NCBI RefSeq assembly: GCF_000701505.1
Contig: NZ_JNJB01000001.1
Coordinates: 434,001-498,000 of the forward strand
Length of the DNA: 64,000 nt
Direction: 5' to 3'
Source of the DNA: Dyadobacter crusticola DSM 16708
GTDB taxonomy: Bacteria > Bacteroidota > Bacteroidia > Cytophagales > Spirosomataceae
The notes beneath the pieces are model-generated. The model was not told the DNA's origin. It ran no database searches and saw nothing but the letters and a program-made list of their open reading frames with translations. Made by a program: the position numbers and the translations under genes. Of this stretch, positions 41,187 through 49,072 are shown one piece after another. Numbering within the stretch: position 1 is the stretch's first letter; every line of letters begins with the position of its first letter.

Positions 41187-41375
41187 ATGTCTGAAACACC
41201 ACATACCGAAACCACCGGATTATCCAGCTTTACATATGTTGCTGCATTCATAATCCTGTTTGTTATACTCGCAGTATTTGCAGATTTGTTCGTCTTCATT
41301 CTCGGAACAATCGGGCTTGTGGTCACTTTTGCCGCATTCTACCGTGACAACAGCCACGACGCCGGGCACCACTGA
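41187..41375 (+). CDS. Small membrane protein
   Basis: A 62-residue protein with a polar N-terminus (MSETPHTETTGLSS) and a hydrophobic block at about 15-48 that can form one long or two short helices. It has a His-rich tail (DNSHDAGHH). I do not recognise a function. A near-consensus -7 element (TATTTTCG at 41146-41153) lies upstream, which supports expression. The stop is about 26 bases from the convergent phosphoesterase gene. Confidence 0.55.
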   Translation: MSETPHTETTGLSSFTYVAAFIILFVILAVFADLFVFILGTIGLVVTFAAFYRDNSHDAGHH

Positions 41376-41401
41376 CATTCAGCCCGCTGATAAACATTAC
41401 A

Positions 41402-42631
41402 TTACCGAATGGCCAGCTCCGGAAGTGCTTGAACAACTTCCCACGAGAGCTGGCCATTCTCTTTATCCACCGTCCAGGATTCTTCATACACGCAGGTATC
41501 TTCCAGGTCGCGGTATTCTATCTTAAGGTTTTCGCCTTTCAGCTGCATTCTTGCAAACCCATTGTAGCCGAGTGAATGCCTTTTGATCACCGTTCTTACG
41601 CGACGATCATACTGGCTGATCTTGCCGATATCCTTTGCATCAGGCATTTTGATCTCCACCGGCAAGCCACCGTGCCCAATGCACCGGCCGTAAGCCACGG
41701 GTCCGTTACCGTTTTTCACTTTTTCATAAATAACCAACCTGTGATCGTGTCCCCACAGCCAGATAACCTGCCTTTCAGCTTCACCGAGCAACTCCCGGAT
41801 TTGCTCACCAGGCTTTGCATATTCTTCGCGGAATGCGGATATGTATGGGTGGTGGCTAAGAAAAACCAATCCGCGCTTGTCATTTACATCTCCTAATTTC
41901 ACCACGTCGCGCAGCCATTCAAGCTGCTCTTTTCGCAAGTGGCAGTCGGGTGGGGAGATGATTTCCAGCAGCGGTCGACCAACAGAAGTATAGCCGGTAT
42001 CAATACCGATGATTCGCCAATGCGCATTTTCAAGACAGAAGAAGCCCGCCTGCTGTGTTTTCCTCACCTCTCCTTCCATGGCATACATAGCTGGCAGTAA
42101 ATGCTGAAAATAGGCGTTTCCATTGGAGTACATCTCGTGATTTCCCGACAATGCAAGGCTCCCGGAGGCCCCGTAGTACCAGGAAGCATGCGGCGCTGTG
42201 AAGTTTTCTTCAATCTCCTTGGGCGTACCAACAAAATAGATATCGCCCATGTGTATGGTGTAATCGGGCGCGTAACGGGCAACCAGGTTAGCTACTTTGT
42301 CGGACTCAGCCGTATCGCTGGCCCAATCAGACAGCAATGCGACACTGATTTCGTCTCGCGAGGGAATTGATGATTGTAAAGGATAGACGCCGGTATCGCC
42401 ATTCTTTGGGTACGCCTGGTATGGGTGCCGGGGACCAAACCTGCTTTTAAAGTAATGCCATGCAAAATCGATCAGGTTTGTTTTGAAAAACTCCGAGATC
42501 ACATTGGTGACCGAGGCTGTGTCTTTGACCCGCTTTTCATAAAGTTCAAGCTGGACCTTCGCGTGGTTTTCGACCTCGCTGTGGCCAAGATCCAGGTATT
42601 TTTGTGCACGCTCTTGGGGAGTTTCAGGCAT
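41402..42631 (-). CDS. Calcineurin-like metallophosphoesterase
   Basis: A 409-residue cytoplasmic protein. The metal-binding motifs of the family are seen in order: D102 in LLSDWA, GD at 129-130 in HMGDIY, GNHE at 163-166, LSHHPYISA and WGHDHR. No signal peptide is evident. An N-terminal extension of about 90 residues precedes the domain and has no clear family. The substrate is unknown. It is a single gene, convergent with the small membrane protein. Confidence 0.85.
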   Translation of the reverse strand: MPETPQERAQKYLDLGHSEVENHAKVQLELYEKRVKDTASVTNVISEFFKTNLIDFAWHYFKSRFGPRHPYQAYPKNGDTGVYPLQSSIPSRDEISVALLSDWASDTAESDKVANLVARYAPDYTIHMGDIYFVGTPKEIEENFTAPHASWYYGASGSLALSGNHEMYSNGNAYFQHLLPAMYAMEGEVRKTQQAGFFCLENAHWRIIGIDTGYTSVGRPLLEIISPPDCHLRKEQLEWLRDVVKLGDVNDKRGLVFLSHHPYISAFREEYAKPGEQIRELLGEAERQVIWLWGHDHRLVIYEKVKNGNGPVAYGRCIGHGGLPVEIKMPDAKDIGKISQYDRRVRTVIKRHSLGYNGFARMQLKGENLKIEYRDLEDTCVYEESWTVDKENGQLSWEVVQALPELAIR

Positions 42632-42792
42632 AGTCTGTCAATACAGTTGGCAAATCACAGTATCTCAAAAATTCGTTCCGGCAGGTAAGAGCCTTCCAGT
42701 CGCAATAAAATGATTAATCACCGAAGTTGCTCCGAAAGATAGTACCGGGATTCCCTGATATTTTGCCGAATGTTAATTAGTGCAGGCTCCTG

Positions 42793-42823
42793 TTGACAAT
42801 CGTGACGCTTAAAGCTACCTTTC
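42793..42823 (+). promoter_or_regulatory. Promoter of the secreted DinB-like gene
   Basis: TTG at 42793-42795, a 20-base spacer and TACCTTTC at 42816-42823, one base off TAnnTTTG. The start codon is at 42855, giving a leader of about 25 bases. Confidence 0.55.
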
Positions 42824-42854
42824 GGTGTTTTTTTAACCATTAAAACAAAGTCGA

Positions 42855-43370
42855 ATGAAAAAAATTACTATCATTTGTTTAATGCTGCTGGCCACCGGAT
42901 CAGCATTCGCGCAATCTGCGATCACGAAGCAAGTGAAGGATTGGGAAAGAGCCAAAGCCTACACGAAAGCGTATCTGGATGCGATGCCGGAAGACGGGTA
43001 TGCATTTAAACCAACTCCGGAAATCCGCTCTTTCGCTGCACAAATGGACCACCTGGCTGATGCGAATATCGCATTCGTTGCAGCAGCAACAGGTAAAAAA
43101 GGACCACTTGAAGGATCCGCAGAGAAAATGGCCGATCAATCCAAAGCAGCTGTTACCAAAGCTGTCCTGGCGAGCTATGATTTTGTGATTACTTCGCTGC
43201 AAGGTGTAAGCGAAGCAGACTTGAACAAAAGCATAAAAGTTTTCGGAAGGGATATTACAATGGGAGAAGCTTTCGAGAAAGCATTTGAACACCAAACTCA
43301 CCATCGCGGACAAACCACGCCTTACATTCGTATGAAAGGTGCAACTCCGCCGCAGGAGATGTTATTCTAA
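42855..43370 (+). CDS. DinB-family protein with a signal peptide
   Basis: A 171-residue protein. The signal peptide is MKKITIICLMLLATGSAFA with cleavage near residue 19. The mature part is a four-helix DinB/YfiT-like bundle: MDHLADANIAFV early and HQTHHRGQ near residue 155, giving three His as likely metal ligands. Most DinB proteins are cytoplasmic metal-dependent enzymes, such as thiol transferases, so an exported copy is notable. Its function is unknown. It has its own promoter and a shared terminator. Confidence 0.82.
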   Translation: MKKITIICLMLLATGSAFAQSAITKQVKDWERAKAYTKAYLDAMPEDGYAFKPTPEIRSFAAQMDHLADANIAFVAAATGKKGPLEGSAEKMADQSKAAVTKAVLASYDFVITSLQGVSEADLNKSIKVFGRDITMGEAFEKAFEHQTHHRGQTTPYIRMKGATPPQEMLF

Positions 43371-43375
43371 AAAGA

Positions 43376-43399
43376 AAAGGGTCGGCATGCCGACCCTTT
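43376..43399. terminator. Bidirectional terminator between the DinB-like gene and the glycosyltransferase
   Basis: A perfect palindrome with arms AAAGGGTCGGCA and TGCCGACCCTTT lies between convergent stop codons. It is followed by T-rich sequence on the plus strand and by TTTTCTTTTT on the minus strand. Confidence 0.85.
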
Positions 43400-43407
43400 A
43401 TTGTTTA

Positions 43408-44394
43408 TCAAGCCTTTGCTTTGCTTTTGAGATTATAGAGGCTGAGCGCTATAAAACTGTAAACTTTCAATGCAAATCCCGGTATGACGAAATCGCGTAT
43501 TACCTCTTTTTTCTTCTCAGGGGCCGGTTCTGCCAGGGATAGATATTTCAGCGCATATTTCAACCGCGGCCAGTAAGTATTGCCGTACTCTTTTGAAAAC
43601 AGCAGCTTGTAGTAATATACGCTCAGGTTTTTCTTAATGCGGTCGTCGTACTTATAATTCAGCTCCTTGTTGATATTCTCGTACAGTTGAATGCGGTTGA
43701 AAAGGAAATCAGCGCTGTAATGGTTGTCAGCAAAGCTGGCTCCTCCCCTGTTTTTTCTGTAAACCGACATTACTTCATCTATATACCCGATCGGGCCGCG
43801 CGTTGCGAACATGATATTACGTGGAATATCCCCGCTCGTTGACAAGTTCGTCCATTCCGGATCAGGATGTTTGGCAAAATCCTCTCTTCTGAACATCAGG
43901 CTGGAAGTCGCAATAAAACAAAGCTCATCCTCCCCGATCAGATCATCCACCGTTATTTCGGGCTTTTTGAGCGTATTCACCAGGTAAGGCGGCGCAGCAT
44001 TGTCGTCGAAAATAACCCGTGCATTGTGGTAACAAGCGGAATAATGCGGATTTGCATCGAGCATTTCCACCTGCTTTTGCAGCTTGTGCGGCGAGATCAG
44101 GTAATCGTCCCCGTCAAACTGAGCGATGTACTCACCTTTTGCAGCGGCGAATGTGGACAATGCATTAAATTTACCATTGAGACCCATGTTTTTGGGGTGC
44201 AGCAACAGCCTGATCTTATCGGGGTAACGTTGTTGGTACTCCTTCAAAATAGCCGCCGTGTTATCCTTCGAGGCATCATCGCCGACCACAATTTCGAAGG
44301 GAAATGTAGTTTGCTGGCTCAGAATGGAATCCAGCATTTGGGCTACAAACTTCTCGTGGTTATAGGTAACTACGCAGACGCTCACTTTTATCAT
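43408..44394 (-). CDS. Family 2 glycosyltransferase
   Basis: A 328-residue GT-A fold enzyme starting MIKVSVCVVTYNHEKFV. The donor-binding VVGDDASKD and the DXD-type FDGDDYL are clear, followed by the acceptor region. A longer start at 44421 adds nine residues (MPKKDDEVI), but the likely RNA start at about 44424 favours the ATG at 44394. Such enzymes build surface glycans. It is separate from the main polysaccharide locus at 47 kb. Donor and acceptor are unknown. Confidence 0.85.
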   Translation of the reverse strand: MIKVSVCVVTYNHEKFVAQMLDSILSQQTTFPFEIVVGDDASKDNTAAILKEYQQRYPDKIRLLLHPKNMGLNGKFNALSTFAAAKGEYIAQFDGDDYLISPHKLQKQVEMLDANPHYSACYHNARVIFDDNAAPPYLVNTLKKPEITVDDLIGEDELCFIATSSLMFRREDFAKHPDPEWTNLSTSGDIPRNIMFATRGPIGYIDEVMSVYRKNRGGASFADNHYSADFLFNRIQLYENINKELNYKYDDRIKKNLSVYYYKLLFSKEYGNTYWPRLKYALKYLSLAEPAPEKKKEVIRDFVIPGFALKVYSFIALSLYNLKSKAKA

Positions 44395-44430
44395 AATCAC
44401 TTCATCATCTTTTTTGGGCATTCACCGGGG

Positions 44431-44438
44431 CAAATTTA
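44431..44438 (-). promoter_or_regulatory. -7 element of the family 2 glycosyltransferase gene
   Basis: The minus strand reads TAAATTTG, a perfect TAnnTTTG. TTCG lies 21 bases upstream as a partial -33 match. The expected RNA start is near 44424, which decides the gene start at 44394. Confidence 0.5.
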
Positions 44439-44572
44439 GCGCATTTATTTTTCAATCGCCGAACCTGCTGATTTTGTGGCAGCGCGACATACTCAGGTCC
44501 AAGCGGCTTTTCAAGCAACCTTTAATAGCTAAAATAAATTCATATCAGTAATTCCGGCTTACTCTAATACGC

Positions 44573-44580
44573 TATTTTTG
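44573..44580 (+). promoter_or_regulatory. -7 element of pgeF
   Basis: TATTTTTG is a perfect TAnnTTTG; the expected RNA start is about 44587, leaving roughly ten bases before the ATG at 44598. The -33 element is not clear. Confidence 0.5.
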
Positions 44581-44597
44581 AACAAACACAAACCAGT

Positions 44598-45377
44598 ATG
44601 ATTGATCCCATCCATTCTGAAACCAAACCTTCATTCCGCGCGCCTGCTATTTTCGGCAAGCTCGCAAATGTGGTAGCAGCCGAAAGCACCAGGCACGGAG
44701 GTATCAGCCCCGCTCCATTCCAGTCACTCAATCTGGGCGGAACGCAGGATACTTACGAAAATGTACTTGAAAACAACCGCCTCTTTTTCGGAGCATTGCA
44801 TGTTCCATTTGCTACCGTCGCCAAATCGCACCAGGTACATGGGACAGAGATACTAAATGTGACAGAACCCGGCAGATTCGAAGGTTATGATGCATTGATC
44901 ACGAATCAAAAAGGGATCCAGCTCGCGGTAACGGTAGCTGATTGTACGCCGATTCTGATACTCGATCCGGAAGCCAATGCAGCTGCGGCAATTCACGCTG
45001 GCTGGCGGGGTACTGCGGGAAGAATTGTTGCTAAAACAGTCTTGAAAATGCAGGAATTGTTCGGAACCAAACCTGAAAATTGCCTGGCTTACATTGGTAC
45101 CTGCGTAGACGAATGTTCATTCGAAGTCGGCGAAGATGTGGCACAGCATTTCGGCGATACCTGCAAAAGGTGGGATGAAGAGAAAGGGAAGTTTTTTGTT
45201 GATCTCAAAAAAACAAATCAGGAGCAACTCGTAGAAGCAGGCTTAACTGCTGAAAAAATTGAAATCTCGCCGTACTCGACAGTCTTACATAATGAAGATT
45301 ACTTCTCGTACCGCAGCGAAAATGGCGTAACCGGCAGAATGTTGGCTACGATAGGGTTTGTAAATGCAGCTTACTAA
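44598..45377 (+). CDS. pgeF: Peptidoglycan editing factor PgeF (YfiH/laccase-domain protein)
   Basis: A 259-residue protein of the YfiH family. E. coli PgeF removes wrongly built UDP-MurNAc-Ser or similar precursors, keeping L-Ala at position 1 of the peptide. The conserved zinc-binding site is seen as H81 in KSHQVHG, C116 in VADCTPIL and H133 in IHAGWRGT. Family members also show laccase or nucleoside deaminase activity in vitro. The C-terminal FSYR motif is present. It has a short leader and its own terminator. Confidence 0.9.
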   Translation: MIDPIHSETKPSFRAPAIFGKLANVVAAESTRHGGISPAPFQSLNLGGTQDTYENVLENNRLFFGALHVPFATVAKSHQVHGTEILNVTEPGRFEGYDALITNQKGIQLAVTVADCTPILILDPEANAAAAIHAGWRGTAGRIVAKTVLKMQELFGTKPENCLAYIGTCVDECSFEVGEDVAQHFGDTCKRWDEEKGKFFVDLKKTNQEQLVEAGLTAEKIEISPYSTVLHNEDYFSYRSENGVTGRMLATIGFVNAAY

Positions 45378-45379
45378 AT

Positions 45380-45409
45380 AAAGAGAGCCGACTTTCGTCG
45401 GCTCTCTTT
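45380..45409. terminator. Bidirectional terminator between pgeF and the Lys/Ala-rich gene
   Basis: Arms AAAGAGAGCCGAC (45380-45392) and GTCGGCTCTCTTT (45397-45409) around TTTC form a perfect 13-pair stem between convergent stops. Confidence 0.9.
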
Positions 45410-45417
45410 GACATTTT

Positions 45418-45846
45418 CTAAACTTGTTCAGCTGGACTGGTTTCCGATTGTACCGGTGCAGGCTGGGCTAAGGCTGGCTTCTGAGCAGTGGCTCTGGTTG
45501 ACTTCGCCGCTGCCGGCTTGGTTGCAACTGGCTTAACTGCTTTCACAGGTGCAGCAACCGGCGCTTTTGAAGAAGCTGCTGCAACGAGTGCTGCAATTTT
45601 TTCTGTTTTGCCCTTTTTGCTTTCCTTCTTACCCGTTTTCTGCTTTACTTTCTTCTCCGCGTTCTTTGCCTCTTTTGCCTTTTTCTTCTGAGTTTCCTTT
45701 TCAAATTTTGCAACCTTCTTCGCTAGTTTAGCGGCTGCTTTTTCAATGGATTTTTTTATTTTTTTAGATCCTGCCGAAACTGCTTCGATTTTACCTGTAA
45801 GCGTTTCCGCAAGTTCCGTGGACAACTTTTTTGTAGCCGATTTCAT
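45418..45846 (-). CDS. Histone H1-like Lys/Ala-rich protein
   Basis: A 142-residue very basic protein starting at the ATG at 45846. Residues 1-60 are amphipathic with AAAKLAKKVAKF-type heptads; the middle is almost all Lys, Glu and Ala (KKKAKEAKNAEKKVKQ). The C-terminal part is Ala, Pro and Lys repeats (AAPVKAVKPVATKPAAAK). This resembles bacterial H1-like DNA-binding proteins. Low complexity makes any precise assignment uncertain. The antisense reading frames here are a by-product of the composition. Confidence 0.7.
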   Translation of the reverse strand: MKSATKKLSTELAETLTGKIEAVSAGSKKIKKSIEKAAAKLAKKVAKFEKETQKKKAKEAKNAEKKVKQKTGKKESKKGKTEKIAALVAAASSKAPVAAPVKAVKPVATKPAAAKSTRATAQKPALAQPAPVQSETSPAEQV

Positions 45847-45934
45847 AATCTGATTTTCTATGTAGACAAAGACCAATGCTGAACCTGCAATTAGCATTTA
45901 TTCGGCGAGAATGGCCAAATATTTCGTGTTATAT

Positions 45935-46465
45935 TTATGTTAAATTTTTTCTCACGAATTCCCAGATTACAATCCCGGCTGATACAGATACATTGAAAGA
46001 GTGTTTCGTGCCAAACTGCGGGATTTCAATACAGCCGTCACTTTCTGCAATTACCTCCTGGTTTACACCTTCCACTTCATTGCCAAACACAAATGCACAG
46101 GGCTTTCCGCTTACGGGCTCAAAATTTTGAAGATATGTACTGCCTTCTGCCTGCTCAGCACACCAGATCTGGTATCCACGCTCTTTCAGCTGCTTCACAG
46201 TATCAACTGCGCTGGTGCTTTTTTCCCATTCAACTGAAAGCTCGGCACCGAGTGCACTTCTGGTAATTTCGCGGTGCGGCGGCTCCTGGGTGTAGCCGCA
46301 CAGAAATATCTTTTCGGCGCGGAATGCATCCGCAGTCCTGAAAAATGAACCTACATTATTTAAACTCCTGATATTGTCAAGGATAATTACAAATGGAAAC
46401 TTCTCCGCTTCCCGGAATTCTTCCACGGTCAGGCGGTTCATCTCCTCAACTTCCAGCTTTCGCAT
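45935..46465 (-). CDS. TrmH/SpoU-family RNA 2'-O-methyltransferase
   Basis: A 176-residue SPOUT-fold enzyme. The three family motifs are NNVGSFFRTADAF, FVFGNEVEGVNQEV and IPQFGTKHSFNVSVSAGI, which form the knotted SAM site. It methylates a ribose in tRNA or rRNA; the target cannot be told. The start at 46465 (MRKLEVEEMNRLTVEEF) matches related proteins better than the ATG three codons earlier. It lacks the N-terminal substrate-binding domain of RlmB, so it is the short form. Single gene. Confidence 0.88.
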   Translation of the reverse strand: MRKLEVEEMNRLTVEEFREAEKFPFVIILDNIRSLNNVGSFFRTADAFRAEKIFLCGYTQEPPHREITRSALGAELSVEWEKSTSAVDTVKQLKERGYQIWCAEQAEGSTYLQNFEPVSGKPCAFVFGNEVEGVNQEVIAESDGCIEIPQFGTKHSFNVSVSAGIVIWEFVRKNLT

Positions 46466-46502
46466 ATTCATCATTTATTGCAGCTGCAATATCGCACATA
46501 AA

Positions 46503-46532
46503 TAAAAAAGCTCCTGAATCAGATCCAGGAGC
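46503..46532 (-). terminator. Intrinsic terminator of the NarL-type regulator
   Basis: The minus strand has stem arms GCTCCTG and CAGGAGC with a nine-base loop, followed by six T. It starts about 20 bases after the stop. Confidence 0.88.
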
Positions 46533-46552
46533 AGCATTAATCTTTTGAACTC

Positions 46553-47173
46553 TTACTTGATTTTCGTGATCAGCTCAACGATGTTCTTCACACCGAGCTT
46601 TTCAAAAATCCGTGCTTTATAAGTACTTACGGTTGAAAGTTGAAGGTTAAGCTTTTCAGCAATTTTGGCTGTACCTAAACCTTCCTTCAAAAGGTTCATC
46701 ACGTCGGTTTCACGAGGTGACAAACTTACGACCGGGTCTGGAAGATACTCTTTGGGGTTGATGAGGCGGTTGATATTCATCTGCTGCATATCCTCGCTCA
46801 TGTATTTTTTGTTGTTCAAAACGCTCATTACAGCTGTTTTAAACTCCTCTTCCGGCGCATCTTTCGACAGATAACCGTCTGCACCTGCTTGAAGGTACAT
46901 TAATCCGTACAGCTGTTCGTCATAGCTGGAAAACATCAGTATCCTCGTTCCGGGAGATTTCTGACGAATGGTTTCGACCATTTTAGTTGTATTTCCACCT
47001 GGGATATTGATATCCAGGATGAGAAGATCGTATGCTTTTACTTCAATTTCCTGAAGTATCTTGTCAAAATCGTCAACATCCGAAATCGTAGAATCCGGAA
47101 TCAATGATTTGAGGAGGTGCTTCGTACCGATTCTCACTACTGCATGGTCTTCGGCGATAAGTATGTGTTTCAT
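46553..47173 (-). CDS. NarL/LuxR-type response regulator
   Basis: A 206-residue regulator. The receiver (1-120) has the acidic pair in IAEDH, phospho-acceptor D54 in LLILDINIPGG, the Ser in MFSSYDE and the Lys in YLSKDAPEE. A LuxR-type helix-turn-helix follows (about 145-205, LSPRETDVMNLLKEGLGTAK). No kinase is adjacent, so the partner is unknown. It lies just before the polysaccharide locus but faces away from it. It has its own terminator. Confidence 0.92.
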   Translation of the reverse strand: MKHILIAEDHAVVRIGTKHLLKSLIPDSTISDVDDFDKILQEIEVKAYDLLILDINIPGGNTTKMVETIRQKSPGTRILMFSSYDEQLYGLMYLQAGADGYLSKDAPEEEFKTAVMSVLNNKKYMSEDMQQMNINRLINPKEYLPDPVVSLSPRETDVMNLLKEGLGTAKIAEKLNLQLSTVSTYKARIFEKLGVKNIVELITKIK

Positions 47174-47461
47174 GGATAGGCTCGGGCCAATTATATGTAT
47201 GAAATCTGATTAAATTAAAGCTAAGCGTCGCTGTTGTACACTTAACAAGTGAATTCAAAGACCTGATTACCAACCTATGCAATTACCGTACACTCGAACC
47301 GGACTGTTTGAATAATTAACAAAAATAGTAATCTGCATTGTATTAAACATAAAAAATATCAAATTAGTATACCAATATTTCCAAATAACGATTACACACA
47401 CTTGCTGATTCAGGATTTACAAAAGGCATCCATATTTTCTTGTGGCAATAGTCGAATAACT

Positions 47462-48394
47462 ATGATGGTGTTTGACGAATATCCCCTTTCCAGTCACAAG
47501 GCCGCACTTTCCGATTTTTTGTTCTTTAACAGTCAGCATCTTCGCTTGTCGCCGGATCCTGTTCAGACCTTCTTACTAATTAGAAATTGTTCTCACCAGA
47601 TTATAGCTGAATTTCACTGTAATGTAGATGCCACCGGCTGTTGGGTTTCACTGCAGAACGCCCCGTTCGGAGGAGTTGCTTTTCAGGAAAACTGTACCAA
47701 CAGCGAACTGATTTTTATGCTGCATTCAATTACGGACTGGCTTGCACGAAGTTCGTGTAAAAGCCTGGTTATCAAAACTCCACCCTCGTGCTATCACGGC
47801 AGCATTCATGACAAAACACACTGGAATTATATAAATACTGGTTTCAGTGCAGTTCGTACCCTTACTAACCAATATCTTCTTGTAACTGAAACGAAATTTA
47901 AGGATATAATCAGCAAACCGGAAGCGAGAAGATTGCGAAAAAGTTTAAATGCCGGTTTCGAGGCCGCATTGGACCGGAATGCCGGTTTTTCGGAAATATA
48001 TTCGTTTATCAGTAAATGCCGCTGTCAGAAAGGATATCCGCTACCAATCTCTAAGGAAGCTCTATTTAAACTGATACAGAGTTTCCCAAACCACTTTCTG
48101 ACATTCACAGCCGCTCACAAGCATATAATCGTCGCCACCATTATCGCCGTCCGCGTAGCACCGCACATACTCTACGTTTTCCTATCTGACTACGATAGTG
48201 CATTCGCTGCGTATAGCCCCATTGTTCTTCTGACGCAGAGTCTATACGAATTCTGTCAGCAGGAAAACTGCAAGATCCTCGACTTAGGAACGTCGCTCGA
48301 TCATTTTGGTCGATATAAGGAATCATTAAGCCGGTTCAAACGGAATCTCGGCGCGAGGGAGTGTGTGAAAATCACCTATCGTCGCGAAATTTAG
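47462..48394 (+). CDS. FemAB/GNAT-like acyltransferase at the edge of the polysaccharide locus
   Basis: About 310 residues from the ATG at 47462; a TTG at 47402 would add 20. The C-terminal half is a GNAT-like fold: EARRLRKSLNAGFEA, FTAAHKHIIVATIIAVRV and ILDLGTSLDHFGRYKESLSRFK, as in BioF2/FemAB-like acyltransferases of surface-glycan loci. By eye it is more AT-rich than its neighbours and uses rarer codons, which may point to transfer. Substrate unknown; it could acylate the polysaccharide. One base after it the convergent gene ends. Confidence 0.65.
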   Translation: MMVFDEYPLSSHKAALSDFLFFNSQHLRLSPDPVQTFLLIRNCSHQIIAEFHCNVDATGCWVSLQNAPFGGVAFQENCTNSELIFMLHSITDWLARSSCKSLVIKTPPSCYHGSIHDKTHWNYINTGFSAVRTLTNQYLLVTETKFKDIISKPEARRLRKSLNAGFEAALDRNAGFSEIYSFISKCRCQKGYPLPISKEALFKLIQSFPNHFLTFTAAHKHIIVATIIAVRVAPHILYVFLSDYDSAFAAYSPIVLLTQSLYEFCQQENCKILDLGTSLDHFGRYKESLSRFKRNLGARECVKITYRREI

Positions 48395-49039
48395 TTAGAT
48401 ACCAAGACAGTTTCCGTCACGGTAAAACACGCTCGTACAGGTTTCAATGCCCACAATGGGCGTCATACCAATGAAATCGAGCCGGCGAAATCCTTTTTGT
48501 GCAAGATAGTCTTTGGCCCGCTGATACCATTCTCTTTCTGAGTTATCCAGAATGATCACTCCGTCCGCCCTCAGAAAATCAGATGCAAAAATCGCACACT
48601 TAACCCGGTTCCTACCATCGACGACAATGATGTTGTATAGTTCACCTGTTGCTTTTACCGCCTGTATGTAATCTTCGCCCAGTGCTTTCTCCAGCAAGGT
48701 TGTGTTGACAGGAAGGCGAGGTCCGATTTGTCGAATCCATGCATTCTCATGTTCCACGGCGGTAATGTGCTTCACCTGCCCCGCATACCAGATTGTTGAA
48801 TTGCCCGATCCATATTCAAAAACGCGAAATCCAGCCTTCAACCGGGGTTTAAGGAAAAGAATAAATGGATAAGTGTACCAGGGAAGCGGATTACCATTCG
48901 CGTCCACGGACTGTTTTGAATGGAAGCTTTTGAACCAGCCGTATTGCTTTAAAGCCCCGTCCAGATGAAGCTGGACAACTCCGCCAAGACCCACTTTATT
49001 CAAAAAACCCCACGCACTGTTTTTTATTTGTTTTAACAT
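48395..49039 (-). CDS. SAM-dependent methyltransferase-like protein
   Basis: A 214-residue protein. FRVFEYGSGNSTIWYA is the SAM-binding glycine loop, ITAVEHENAW the acidic ribose-binding strand, and NIIVVDGRNRVK and GVIILDNSEREWY the later strands of the Rossmann fold. The acceptor may be a sugar of the glycan made by this locus. It lies 33 bases after wecB on the same strand, so the two are likely cotranscribed. Confidence 0.7.
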   Translation of the reverse strand: MLKQIKNSAWGFLNKVGLGGVVQLHLDGALKQYGWFKSFHSKQSVDANGNPLPWYTYPFILFLKPRLKAGFRVFEYGSGNSTIWYAGQVKHITAVEHENAWIRQIGPRLPVNTTLLEKALGEDYIQAVKATGELYNIIVVDGRNRVKCAIFASDFLRADGVIILDNSEREWYQRAKDYLAQKGFRRLDFIGMTPIVGIETCTSVFYRDGNCLGI

Positions 49040-49072
49040 CGATCGATTTGCTTGGCATTGTTTGCCACAAAC

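Noticed and set aside
45488..45691. Ala- and Phe-rich open frame opposite the Lys/Ala-rich gene
   Set aside because: It is the mirror image of low-complexity Lys codons, and lacks promoter and domain support.
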